The translations under genes and the position numbers were made by a program. Positions 50,083 through 56,255 of a stretch of 56,256 nucleotides of DNA are shown here, one piece after another (within the stretch, counting starts at the first letter, position 1; every line of letters begins with the position of its first letter). The notes beneath the pieces are model-generated. The model was not told the origin of the DNA and did no database searches. It worked only from the letters and a program-made list of their open reading frames with translations. The stretch lies in IMG/VR virus record IMGVR_UViG_3300042528_000130, positions 1 through 56,256 of that record; one strand, 5' to 3'. The DNA is from a virus.

Positions 50083-50472
50083 TTAGCTGTACGACACGCC
50101 CGTTAGCGCGTCGCCCGTATAGTTGAGGGTCTTCGTGAGTGAAACTCCCGACGGCGTGCCGCCCGATAGCGTGATCGACGTGAGTTTGCCGTCCGTGTAG
50201 CTGAGCGTTTTCGTGATGCTGCCGCCTGGGGCTGCGTAGGTAACCGCCGTGAGTGTCCCCGACGAGTAGGTGTACGTCGCGGGATAGCTCCGCAGGTTTT
50301 TCGAGACGGACTCGAACGTCTCTGCCGTGACCGACAACGGCACGACAACCCCGACGGCGTTCTTATAGAACAGTTTTCCGTCTGCGTAATTTAGCGCCAG
50401 CTCGCCAAGGCTCAGGGTCGCTGGCACGGCGCCAGGAGTCGCGCTGCGCTTGTGTTGAATCGTGTTGGGCAT
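50083..50472 (-). CDS. fibre-type short protein, 129 aa
   Basis: Start MPNTIQHKRSATPGAVPATL followed by SLGELALNYADGKLFYKNAV is the common N-terminal attachment motif of phage fibres (NxxxxKRxxxPxxxPxxLxxGELAxNxxDGKLFYK). It then has three repeats such as ITKTLSYTDGKLTSITLSGG and LTKTLNYTGDALTGVSYS, a stand-alone beta strand pattern. It shares its start with the next gene (MANTVRIKRRASGGGVGAPA; LQNAELAFNEQTNILYYG). Confidence 0.72.
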   Translation of the reverse strand: MPNTIQHKRSATPGAVPATLSLGELALNYADGKLFYKNAVGVVVPLSVTAETFESVSKNLRSYPATYTYSSGTLTAVTYAAPGGSITKTLSYTDGKLTSITLSGGTPSGVSLTKTLNYTGDALTGVSYS

Positions 50473-50474
50473 GA

Positions 50475-51245
50475 CTAGAACGTCCCGCCGTCAATCGTCG
50501 ACGACGGGCTGAGGTAATCAGTTCCGGCAACAGCGGCCGAGTACGCAGAGCCATTGCCCTTCAGGAGTCCGCTCACGGCACTCGTCAGGCCCGTCCCGCC
50601 ATATCCCACCGCGACAGCAGTTCCCTGCCACGTTCCGGAAGAGATCGTCCCGACGCTCGTTAGCGACGAGCCAGTCACGCCTGAGCCAAGAGCAGTCGCC
50701 GAAAGCACAGCCGTGCCGTTGATCTCGTAAGACTTGCCCGAGACTAGATTGAAGTCTTCGCTCGAAGTCCAGGCAGAGGCAGAGCTAATCCACGACAGAG
50801 TCTTGTCGGTGTCACCCTTGAGCGTGATCCCGCCGCCATCAGCGGTGGCATTACTCGGCGTGGCTGTGTCGCCGAGGACGATGTTCTTGTCCTCGATGAC
50901 GAGGTTCGTCGAATTCAGGTTCGTCGTCGTGCCGTTGACAGTGAGATTCCCGCTCACGACGAGATTCGACGAGATCGTGCCGCCAGTCAGGGGCAGATAG
51001 TTCGCGAGCTGGCCAGACACGTCGACAGACGCCACAGCAGTGTCGACATACGTCTTCGTGGCGAACGCCCCGTCTCCGCCGATGGCGATGACGCTCGTGG
51101 CACTGCCGCCAGCGCCGCCCGTGCCTGTGCCGTAGTAGAGGATGTTCGTCTGTTCGTTGAACGCGAGTTCGGCGTTCTGGAGCGAAGCCGGGGCTCCGAC
51201 TCCGCCGCCACTGGCTCGACGCTTAATCCTGACTGTATTCGCCAT
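50475..51245 (-). CDS. tail fibre protein, 256 aa
   Basis: N-terminal attachment motif MANTVRIKRRASGGGVGAPA with AELAFNEQTNILYYG, then DGAFATKTYVDTAVASVD, a helical segment found before fibre shafts, then LPLTGGTISSNLVVSGNLTV NGT-type shaft repeats and IVLGDTATPSNATADGGGIT. C terminus GYGGTGLTSAVSGLLKGNGS. It is a likely long tail fibre element, related in its start to the gene at 50083. Confidence 0.8.
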   Translation of the reverse strand: MANTVRIKRRASGGGVGAPASLQNAELAFNEQTNILYYGTGTGGAGGSATSVIAIGGDGAFATKTYVDTAVASVDVSGQLANYLPLTGGTISSNLVVSGNLTVNGTTTNLNSTNLVIEDKNIVLGDTATPSNATADGGGITLKGDTDKTLSWISSASAWTSSEDFNLVSGKSYEINGTAVLSATALGSGVTGSSLTSVGTISSGTWQGTAVAVGYGGTGLTSAVSGLLKGNGSAYSAAVAGTDYLSPSSTIDGGTF

Positions 51246-51248
51246 GAC

Positions 51249-51503
51249 TTAAAAATTCCCCCCGTCAACGAGACTTTCTTCTGGATGATTCCGCCACTTG
51301 CCGTTCGAGTACCGAAGCACGTTCCCGTCCGACACGGACTGAATCTCCACGTCAGACGCAGCAGAGAGCTGCGTGAGCCCCTGTGGCCCGATGCCGCCAG
51401 AGACCGTGGCTGACACGCCGCTGCCGCCCGAGACCCCGACTGATACAGAGCCAGACGACACCGACACTGAAATTGGCGAGCTGGACACAGATGCGGCGAT
51501 CAT
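51249..51503 (-). CDS. short fibre start protein, 84 aa
   Basis: The ATG at 51503 overlaps the adaptor stop (ATGA). SSPISVSVSSGSVSVGVSGG, then SGVSATVSGGIGPQGLTQLS, then a segment SDGNVLRYSNGKWRNHPEES. The Gly/Ser/Val repeat matches the start of the 298-residue fibre (ISVSVSGGANPGVSVSGG). It may be a shortened copy of that fibre or a coupling piece. Confidence 0.65.
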   Translation of the reverse strand: MIAASVSSSPISVSVSSGSVSVGVSGGSGVSATVSGGIGPQGLTQLSAASDVEIQSVSDGNVLRYSNGKWRNHPEESLVDGGNF

Positions 51504-51808
51504 TTCACGACCTCGCAGATGCCAGTCAGGACAGTCCGTTTCGCGTCGCCTGGAGCGATCCACTGCATCGACCAGCCGTACGAACCCACTGGCGGCGTCT
51601 GCTCTGAAAACGAGAGATTCACCCGTCCGGCCGAGGCGTCGATCACGCTCGTCGCGATGTCTGAGACTTTCTCGTACGTCACGAGCGAGTAGATGTGCGA
51701 CGAGACGGCGTGTCCAGACAAAGAGACGTCGAAGTCGACGACGGTTCCGGCCTCGTCGCCCGACTTCAAGACTAGATTCAGCGTGCCTGGGATCTGGCTG
51801 TACGACAT
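51500..51808 (-). CDS. fibre adaptor/baseplate-like protein, copy 1
   Basis: The protein is 102 aa. IPGTLNLVLKSGDEAGTVVD, FDVSLSGHAVSSHIYSLVTY, VNLSFSEQTPPVGSYGWSMQ and WIAPGDAKRTVLTGICEVVK. It is homologous, at about the same positions, to the adaptor at 46830. The gene after it begins with the same Gly/Ser/Val repeat as the gene after that copy, so the pair was duplicated. Confidence 0.7.
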   Translation of the reverse strand: MSYSQIPGTLNLVLKSGDEAGTVVDFDVSLSGHAVSSHIYSLVTYEKVSDIATSVIDASAGRVNLSFSEQTPPVGSYGWSMQWIAPGDAKRTVLTGICEVVK

Positions 51809-51818
51809 GCCAGATATT

Positions 51819-52019
51819 TTATCTCAGCGAGTCTTCGTCCCGAAAGCAGACTTGGGCGTCGAAGACATCAGGACAGGCTTTCCCTGCGGCGTACAGGTCG
51901 AACGGCTTCGGGTAGTGCCGAAGAATCTCTCTCGCCTCTTTGTCGCCGATGCTGGCGAGCTTGATCAGATACTCGGCCGCTCGAATCGTGGCCCGAGTTC
52001 GCTCATTCGGCATGGTCAT
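51819..52019 (-). CDS. small hypothetical protein, 66 aa
   Basis: ATG 52019 with AGGAG five bases upstream. MTMPNERTRATIRAAEYLIK then SIGDKEAREILRHYPKPFDL: a helical, charged protein resembling the BPSL0761-like small phage/prophage family (RTR-A--RA--FL--L), whose function is not known. The alternative ATG 52013 has poorer spacing. Confidence 0.6.
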   Translation of the reverse strand: MTMPNERTRATIRAAEYLIKLASIGDKEAREILRHYPKPFDLYAAGKACPDVFDAQVCFRDEDSLR

Positions 52020-52203
52020 CTTCACTCCTCGCCTTCGCCGAGATGAACCGCACGTACTTGTTTTCTTTGGCCATCTCTTCCGGATAGCCATTCTCGACGA
52101 GCCAGACTTTCAGGGGTGTCTTGCCATCCCAGAGCTTCGGGAATCCGTACATCCAGCCTGACGGCGGGTCGACGTAGATCGGCCTCGAAATTCGTCTGTT
52201 CAT
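52003..52203 (-). CDS. conserved small phage protein (YVDPPSGWxYGFP), 66 aa
   Basis: RPIYVDPPSGWMYGFPKLWD followed by TPLKVWLVENGYPEEM is a motif I recall in short proteins of several phages; function unknown. Its start lies within the frame of the 71-residue gene; no separate ribosome binding site is visible, so translation may be coupled or the two reading frames joined. Confidence 0.55.
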   Translation of the reverse strand: MNRRISRPIYVDPPSGWMYGFPKLWDGKTPLKVWLVENGYPEEMAKENKYVRFISAKARSEDDHAE

Positions 52204-52237
52204 CAGGAAGCGAGAACGTGAGGGTGGCGGTTGGCAT
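52022..52237 (-). CDS. truncated paralogue or leader, MPTATLTFSLPDEQ start
   Basis: The first 18 residues (MPTATLTFSLPDEQTNFE) match the start of the gene at 52835-53047 (MPIATLRFRLPEEQAEFD), but after that the frame is Arg-rich and overlaps the YVDPPSG gene, which is better in the other frame. Probably a decayed 5' copy or a short leader controlling the downstream gene. It is preceded by an ATAGTACGGACAT box. Confidence 0.4.
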   Translation of the reverse strand: MPTATLTFSLPDEQTNFEADLRRPAVRLDVRIPEALGWQDTPESLARREWLSGRDGQRKQVRAVHLGEGEE

Positions 52238-52271
52238 GTCCGTACTATAGCAGCCGCTCGCGTTGAGAATT

Positions 52272-52514
52272 TTAGATGTAGTATTCGGCGGCGTGCCGCA
52301 GCGTATTCGCAATCCCTTTAAGCTGCTCCCGAAGACTTTCCCACGCCTCGCATGACGCGTCGTCGCTGTCGTCATGCGTTTCAAAGTCAGCATCGCTGTC
52401 TTCGAGAGACTTGCTCAGAGCATCCAGTAAATTTGCAATCGCTTGCGGATCGCCTCGCAAGTCGCCTCCAAGTGCCTGAATGTGAGCGACAATTTCCTGT
52501 TCTGCGAGACTCAT
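52272..52514 (-). CDS. small acidic hypothetical protein, 80 aa
   Basis: ATG 52514 with GGGAG five bases upstream. MSLAEQEIVAHIQALGGDLR, then a run of Asp/Glu (SLEDSDADFETHDDSDDASC) and a helical end (WESLREQLKGIANTLRHAAE). Strongly acidic with two helices. DNA-mimic proteins have this composition, but there is no family match. Confidence 0.55.
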   Translation of the reverse strand: MSLAEQEIVAHIQALGGDLRGDPQAIANLLDALSKSLEDSDADFETHDDSDDASCEAWESLREQLKGIANTLRHAAEYYI

Positions 52515-52572
52515 CTGGACTCCCTGCCTCAACTCTCAATGTGTAGTGCCGCGCGGGCGGCAGTTCATTCGC

Positions 52573-52731
52573 TCAGTAGCGCACTTTGATCTTCTTTGGG
52601 CATTCGCGGTATCCGCAGACTGAGCATTTCCCCCACTGGCCGACGCGGTTCCTGTCGCAACAGCTACACCAAAATTTCCCTTTGCTGGCGATCTGGCTTT
52701 TCTGACGGTTGGTGAGAATGCGGTCGCCCAT
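52573..52731 (-). CDS. small zinc ribbon protein, 52 aa
   Basis: ATG 52731 with AAGG upstream. FWCSCCDRNRVGQWGKCSVC then GYRECPKKIKVRY: CxxC at about 29-32 and CxxC at 42-45, a standard ribbon. The WGKCSVCG piece is common in short phage zinc proteins. Preceded by a TTGACGCTACA box and the repeat region at 52754. Confidence 0.62.
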   Translation of the reverse strand: MGDRILTNRQKSQIASKGKFWCSCCDRNRVGQWGKCSVCGYRECPKKIKVRY

Positions 52732-52753
52732 GTCCCTACCTTTTCGCTGTAGC

Positions 52754-52796
52754 GTCAACCAACAGTCAACCAACGGTCAAGCGACCCTTGACCGTT
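52754..52796. promoter_or_regulatory. direct repeats and inverted repeat, operator-like region
   Basis: GTCAACCAAC at 52754 and 52765, and GTCAAG at 52776, are spaced 11 bases apart, about one helical turn. The last overlaps a 10-bp inverted repeat, AACGGTCAAG (52772-52781) and CTTGACCGTT (52787-52796). Such a cluster before a gene start looks like a repressor or iteron array. Confidence 0.5.
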
Positions 52797-52814
52797 CCTG
52801 CATTTCTGCGACCA

Positions 52815-52833
52815 CCTGTCAGAAAATGACAGG
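52815..52833. terminator. hairpin after the 53047 gene, weak terminator candidate
   Basis: CCTGTCA, GAAAA, TGACAGG immediately downstream, on the minus strand, of the gene ending at 52835. A 7-bp stem without a T-tract, so an attenuator or weak terminator at most. Confidence 0.35.
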
Positions 52834-52834
52834 A

Positions 52835-53047
52835 TCAGTCAGTTAGTGTGTAGTGCGAGTCCCGCATCATCTCTCTGATCTGCTCGGCCAGTTCCGCCTG
52901 TTCCTTGGTCGGCTCTCCGTGCTTGAGCAGCGAGCGGCAGTGCTGGTCGATCTCCCAGATCACTCGCTTGGCCTCTCGCCCCTGGAGGGCGTCATCAAAC
53001 TCGGCCTGCTCCTCAGGCAGGCGGAATCGCAGCGTGGCTATGGGCAT
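52835..53047 (-). CDS. conserved small phage protein (MPIATLRFRLPEEQ), 70 aa
   Basis: MPIATLRFRLPEEQAEFDDA, then KRVIWEIDQHCRSLLKHGEP and AELAEQIREMMRDS. A beta strand followed by helices; homologous short proteins occur in many tailed phages with start LPEEQxEFxxAxxGxxxxxxxWEID; function unknown. GAGGT precedes ATG 53047. It has a truncated relative at 52022. Confidence 0.65.
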   Translation of the reverse strand: MPIATLRFRLPEEQAEFDDALQGREAKRVIWEIDQHCRSLLKHGEPTKEQAELAEQIREMMRDSHYTLTD

Positions 53048-53085
53048 GGCTACCTCAGGTTGCGACTGGTAGATCAGTCGCTACA

Positions 53086-53373
53086 TCACTCCTGCACGCT
53101 ACCCTCGTCCGGTATAGCGTGCGTCGGCGGTGCAAGGTCGAACGCCAATTCCTCCACGCCGTCCACATCGACAAACAGCCGCCCGCCGCTCACGGACAGC
53201 GTCCCGTCCTGGGTAGCGACGGCGACCAGGGCGGCTCGCGTGCGCTCCAGTTCGCGGGCGAGGCGGACGATCATGCAGACCGGATGCCACATGTGGCAGC
53301 GGCCCGAGTGCGTCCCGATACGCTCCTCGCGTGAGTCTCGCCACTCTCGGTAGTCGGCCAGTAGGTCGCTCAT
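53086..53373 (-). CDS. hypothetical protein, 95 aa
   Basis: MSDLLADYREWRDSREERIG, then CHMWHPVCMIVRLARELERT, RAALVAVATQDGTLSVSGGR and LFVDVDGVEELAFDL. Cys and His residues in CHMWHPVC could bind metal. No family recognised with confidence. It is the first gene after a gap of 406 bases. Confidence 0.55.
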   Translation of the reverse strand: MSDLLADYREWRDSREERIGTHSGRCHMWHPVCMIVRLARELERTRAALVAVATQDGTLSVSGGRLFVDVDGVEELAFDLAPPTHAIPDEGSVQE

Positions 53374-53779
53374 TCCATTTCCCAGAACTTGATAGGCCAG
53401 TGTCTATCAGAAATGTGACTGATTATTGAGTTTTATCCTGTGCGTCGGCAGCTATTCCGGCCGATCCGCCAGTTCATCGGTCGATATGCCACTGCCCCGT
53501 CCCATCGTCGCCAAGCCGTTGTCGGGCTGCGTTACGCCTGGGGCTGCCTCGCCTGCCCCGTTGCGGCACCGTAGGGCGCGGTGCCAGGGCGGGCGAGGTT
53601 GTGATCGGTAAGCAAAAGATGCCATCTTTTATAACTGATTGTATTGTGATTCGTTCGTTTTTCGTCGCTTTTGACCTACGTTTCGGGAACGTGTCGCCGT
53701 GCGTTACTGATGGCCCCAGCCGCGTGCCATCCTGTAGGAAAAATGGACGATATTTCCTACAGCCATGTCTTTAGCCAAT
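53374..53779. other. 406-bp region without a convincing gene
   Basis: Contains two inverted repeats: 53614-53630 (AAAAGATG, C, CATCTTTT) and 53732-53762 (CTGTAGGAAA and its complement around 11 bases). The first has T-runs on both strands and could act as a bidirectional terminator; the second is a longer-loop hairpin, ten paired bases, next to the end of the 53780 gene. A plus-strand frame at 53426-53611 lacks coding character. AT-rich around 53630-53690. Confidence 0.5.
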
Positions 53780-54073
53780 CTATGTAGCGTCACTGAGGTT
53801 GCCATACTCGTCTACCGGCAGCGTCGGGTCTGGTCGGTGCAGGTGCGGGAACACCCACTCTCCGCACCGCTTGCAATCCTCCCCAGACGGCGATGCGTGA
53901 TCCCGGCTGGCAGACTCCCACTGCTCCCCGCACTCGTCGCACATGAATGATCGCCAGCCCTGCATATCAGTCATCGCCCTACATGCGGCGTGTGCCGCCT
54001 CCTCATTATTTTGATTCTGGTGATTGTCTGGAGCCAGAAAACAGGGCCGAGCGAGACAATGCGATAACGGCAT
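53780..54073 (-). CDS. zinc-binding small phage protein
   Basis: FMCDECGEQWESASRDHASP followed by SGEDCKRCGEWVFPHLHRPD gives two CxxC pairs, a zinc ribbon with long loop; similar small proteins with FMCDxCGxxW and SPSGExCxxC are common in phages, function unknown. The segment before it (EEAAHAACRAMTDMQGWRS) also looks conserved, so the longer frame from 54073 is kept, although no good ribosome binding site is visible; ATG 53974 is an alternative. Confidence 0.55.
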   Translation of the reverse strand: MPLSHCLARPCFLAPDNHQNQNNEEAAHAACRAMTDMQGWRSFMCDECGEQWESASRDHASPSGEDCKRCGEWVFPHLHRPDPTLPVDEYGNLSDAT

Positions 54074-54106
54074 TATCAGTCAGGGTAATGGAATAATTAG
54101 ATTGTT

Positions 54107-54490
54107 CTATTGCCTTGCAATCCATTCTCCGGCGACGTGCAATCTCCGACACGCCACCAACATATCCGTCTCGCATCGCTCGGCGTCCTGCCGCGTAGCA
54201 ACCCGCGAACTCCTGACGACCCGCCATTCCGCAACCGGGAACGAGTCTCGCAACTGCTTCAGTCTCCTGCCCGTATCGTGCGCGACGCCGATCTTCCAAA
54301 AGCCCGTGTCTCCGACAACTGCCTCCAACCAGTAAACGTCGCATCCGTATCGCGGATTGGTTGAGGTCGCGCGTGGTTCGACGTACTGCTTCCAGCAATC
54401 CTCAACCGACCCGAGCCACGTCGCCAGGTTTTCCTCAACGCGGATTCCGGCGTCCATCGCGGCATAGGCGAACTGCTGGCGGTGACTCAT
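54107..54490 (-). CDS. T5orf172 / GIY-YIG-like protein
   Basis: The protein is 127 aa. VYWLEAVVGDTGFWKIGVAH, then DTGRRLKQLRDSFPVAEWRV, and ETDMLVACRRLHVAGEWIAR match the T5orf172/Mug113 branch of the GIY-YIG nuclease superfamily (xWKIGxxxxxxxRLxxL and Exxx-H--GEW). Small phage versions are not characterised; DNA-acting nuclease or homing relation is possible. No strong ribosome binding site before ATG 54490. Confidence 0.68.
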   Translation of the reverse strand: MSHRQQFAYAAMDAGIRVEENLATWLGSVEDCWKQYVEPRATSTNPRYGCDVYWLEAVVGDTGFWKIGVAHDTGRRLKQLRDSFPVAEWRVVRSSRVATRQDAERCETDMLVACRRLHVAGEWIARQ

Positions 54491-54584
54491 GGCAATAGAA
54501 CCAGCGGATGCAGCGGACTCGCGATGCCGTCTGCTTGTGTAGTTTCGTCAGCGGTCGCGAGCCGCTGATCCTGCGTGTTCTGCG

Positions 54585-54785
54585 TCACTCGGCAACAGTC
54601 CATCTGACACCGGCCTTATCCAGTGCCGCCTTTGCTTGAGCCGAGTGGAAAAACCAACCGGATGCAAAATCAGGCCGCAGCATCGCCGGGTTCGCTGGTG
54701 GCTTCGGAAGCACCACAACTGGTGATGCAGAACCAGCCGATGCAGGAGACGGCTCGGCACCGCCCTGCTTGTTGTCAGTGTCCAT
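54585..54785 (-). CDS. small hypothetical protein, 66 aa
   Basis: MDTDNKQGGAEPSPASAGSA, then PVVVLPKPPANPAMLRPDFA and a C-terminal helix (AKAALDKAGVRWTVAE). Disordered Pro/Ala/Ser start resembling SPASTGSVEPV in the next gene, so the two may have a common origin. AGGAG precedes ATG 54785. Function unknown. Confidence 0.45.
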   Translation of the reverse strand: MDTDNKQGGAEPSPASAGSASPVVVLPKPPANPAMLRPDFASGWFFHSAQAKAALDKAGVRWTVAE

Positions 54786-54819
54786 GTCTCGCCGCTCCTG
54801 ATCTCGCGCGTTCTGTGGA

Positions 54820-55158
54820 CTACTTCGTTCGCTCCAGCAGCCCCCGCAGCGTGGCGACCACGCCCGCGCTCGCTGGCTCGCCGTCGCCCTCGTAGTCCTC
54901 TATGAGTCGCTGGATCGCAGTCCGCTCCGCGTCGGTGAGGGTTGGCTGAGGCTGGAGGTACAGTGCAACTCGCTCCGACTTAGGCCACTTCCCGAATGGC
55001 AAAATAATCTGCGCATAACCAAATGGCCGCCCGTACTCATCGACGGCCTGATAAGCCACCGGCTCCACAGAACCAGTCGATGCAGGAGACATCGCCACGC
55101 CGTCCTGCGAGTCGATGTCGCGGGCCAGGAGCCGCAGGGGGGTTGTCAGCGTGTCCAT
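54820..55158 (-). CDS. hypothetical protein, 112 aa
   Basis: MSPASTGSVEPVAYQAVDEY, then GYAQIILPFGKWPKSERVAL, and LTDAERTAIQRLIEDYEGDG. The last segment (LTDxERxAIxxLI) is common in short phage proteins of unknown function. GGGG before ATG 55158 is a poor ribosome binding site. A pair of CTACA boxes lies in the 96 bases upstream. Confidence 0.5.
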   Translation of the reverse strand: MDTLTTPLRLLARDIDSQDGVAMSPASTGSVEPVAYQAVDEYGRPFGYAQIILPFGKWPKSERVALYLQPQPTLTDAERTAIQRLIEDYEGDGEPASAGVVATLRGLLERTK

Positions 55159-55254
55159 GACCCCAGCCTACCGAGTGGTGCAATCCTGTCCACGCTCGCC
55201 GTTCGCGAATTGCGAAAGCCTTACCTAGTCGATGTAGCGCGATTGTGTGTAGCG

Positions 55255-55476
55255 TCAATCGTAGTGGCTGGACTTCGCACACCGCTTGCAGCAGATCGGG
55301 TGCATGGTGGCAACGTCGGTCGCCGCAGGGTAGACGATTGGCGAAGCCTTGGTGTTCAGCAACGTGCGGGTCTTGCTGCCGCAGTAGCTGATGCCGCCAA
55401 GAACAGCGGTGTGGTACTTGCCGCGACCATCAGCAGGCGGGAAGAAACTCAGGGGCTTTGCTGTGATGTGTGCCAT
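55255..55476 (-). CDS. Cys-rich small protein, 73 aa
   Basis: ATG 55476 with GGAGGA upstream. MAHITAKPLSFFPPADGRGK, ISYCGSKTRTLLNTKASPIV, then MHPICCKRCAKSSHYD. CxxxxC-like and CCKRC near the end could form a zinc knuckle (Cys about 33, 62-63, 66). Family not identified. Ends at a TTGACGCTACA box. Confidence 0.55.
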   Translation of the reverse strand: MAHITAKPLSFFPPADGRGKYHTAVLGGISYCGSKTRTLLNTKASPIVYPAATDVATMHPICCKRCAKSSHYD

Positions 55477-55532
55477 GTCGTCCTCCGTTGCTAGATTATA
55501 TGTCCGGTATCGGCCATAATGCAAGAGGGGCT

Positions 55533-55739
55533 TTAGACAGGCTTTTTTGGGCTTCTTTCCCGCTCCCACGCGGCTGCGGCCTCACGGTCTACGAGGTAGT
55601 TCCGGCCAGCCTTGGCCCCTCGCACCTTGCCAGAGGCGACTAGCCGCCGCATGTGCCGCTCGTCCACACCAGCGAGGAGTGCCGCCTCTGGGACGGAGAT
55701 CAGATTGCCAAGGTCTAGCGGTTTCGATTTCTTTGCCAT
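55533..55739 (-). CDS. helix-turn-helix (excisionase-type) protein, 68 aa
   Basis: LISVPEAALLAGVDERHMRR, LVASGKVRGAKAGRNYLVDR, EAAAAWERERSP. This is the winged-helix excisionase/MerR-type DNA-binding domain, with the KVRGAKAGRNYLV wing. It may control genes near it or direct recombination; it is 50 kb from the integrase, so an excisionase role is uncertain. Confidence 0.72.
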   Translation of the reverse strand: MAKKSKPLDLGNLISVPEAALLAGVDERHMRRLVASGKVRGAKAGRNYLVDREAAAAWERERSPKKPV

Positions 55740-55801
55740 GCCCGCATTGTAGCCGGTAGCGGACGTGCCGCGTCTCTACACTGTGGGTGTAGTGCCGTCA
55801 C

Positions 55802-56110
55802 TCACGCGGGCCGCACCGGCGGCACAAACAGCCGCTCCAGTCCTGCCTTCAGATCGCTACCCAGAACCTCAAGAACGCGGGCCTCAACCTGCGCCTGCGT
55901 GTAGTCGCCCGCCGCGTCGTATGCGGCCCTCTCCCACAAGACGAGCGGGAACGGGCAGGGGAGAATCCTTGCCACGCAGGACTTCCGCTTGGCGTTGTCG
56001 ATGATCGTCACATCAAGTTCAGTGAGCGTGATCGGCTTCTGGGGTCGCACTTCGCCGGTGCTGCGAGTAATGGCTGGGGGCTGGATGGTGATCGGGGATT
56101 GCAGATTCAT
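55802..56110 (-). CDS. hypothetical protein next to a tail fragment, 102 aa
   Basis: MNLQSPITIQPPAITRSTGE, then PQKPITLTELDVTIIDNAKR, CVARILPCPFPLVLWERAAY and a helical end (EARVLEVLGSDLKAGLERLF). Central beta strands; similar small proteins follow tail or fibre genes of marine phages as I recall them. The neighbour at the window edge is structural. Confidence 0.5.
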   Translation of the reverse strand: MNLQSPITIQPPAITRSTGEVRPQKPITLTELDVTIIDNAKRKSCVARILPCPFPLVLWERAAYDAAGDYTQAQVEARVLEVLGSDLKAGLERLFVPPVRPA

Positions 56111-56111
56111 G

Positions 56112-56255
56112 CTAGATGACTCCCAAGATTGAAGAACCGTTGATGCCTTTTTCGTAGGCGAAAGAGATGCTTCCGTAAGTACCGTAGAATCCGCCTGATA
56201 TCTGTGCGGCCGCAGAGGAAAGCGAGAACGTCGCGTTGCCGGTGACGGTGGTTCG
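56112..56255 (-). CDS. partial virion structural protein, C terminus only
   Basis: Cut by the window edge. The 47 visible residues (TTVTGNATFSLSSAAAQISG, then GFYGTYGSISFAYEKGINGS) are Gly/Ser/Thr-rich beta strands typical of tail or appendage proteins, ending in LGVI. Orientation matches the rest, so it is the next gene upstream in the same operon. Confidence 0.55.
   Translation of the reverse strand, partial: RTTVTGNATFSLSSAAAQISGGFYGTYGSISFAYEKGINGSSILGVI

Noticed and set aside
53426-53611. 61-codon plus-strand frame in the right-hand gap
   Set aside because: No ribosome binding site and a Pro/Ser/Arg-rich composition; overlaps hairpin-rich non-coding sequence.
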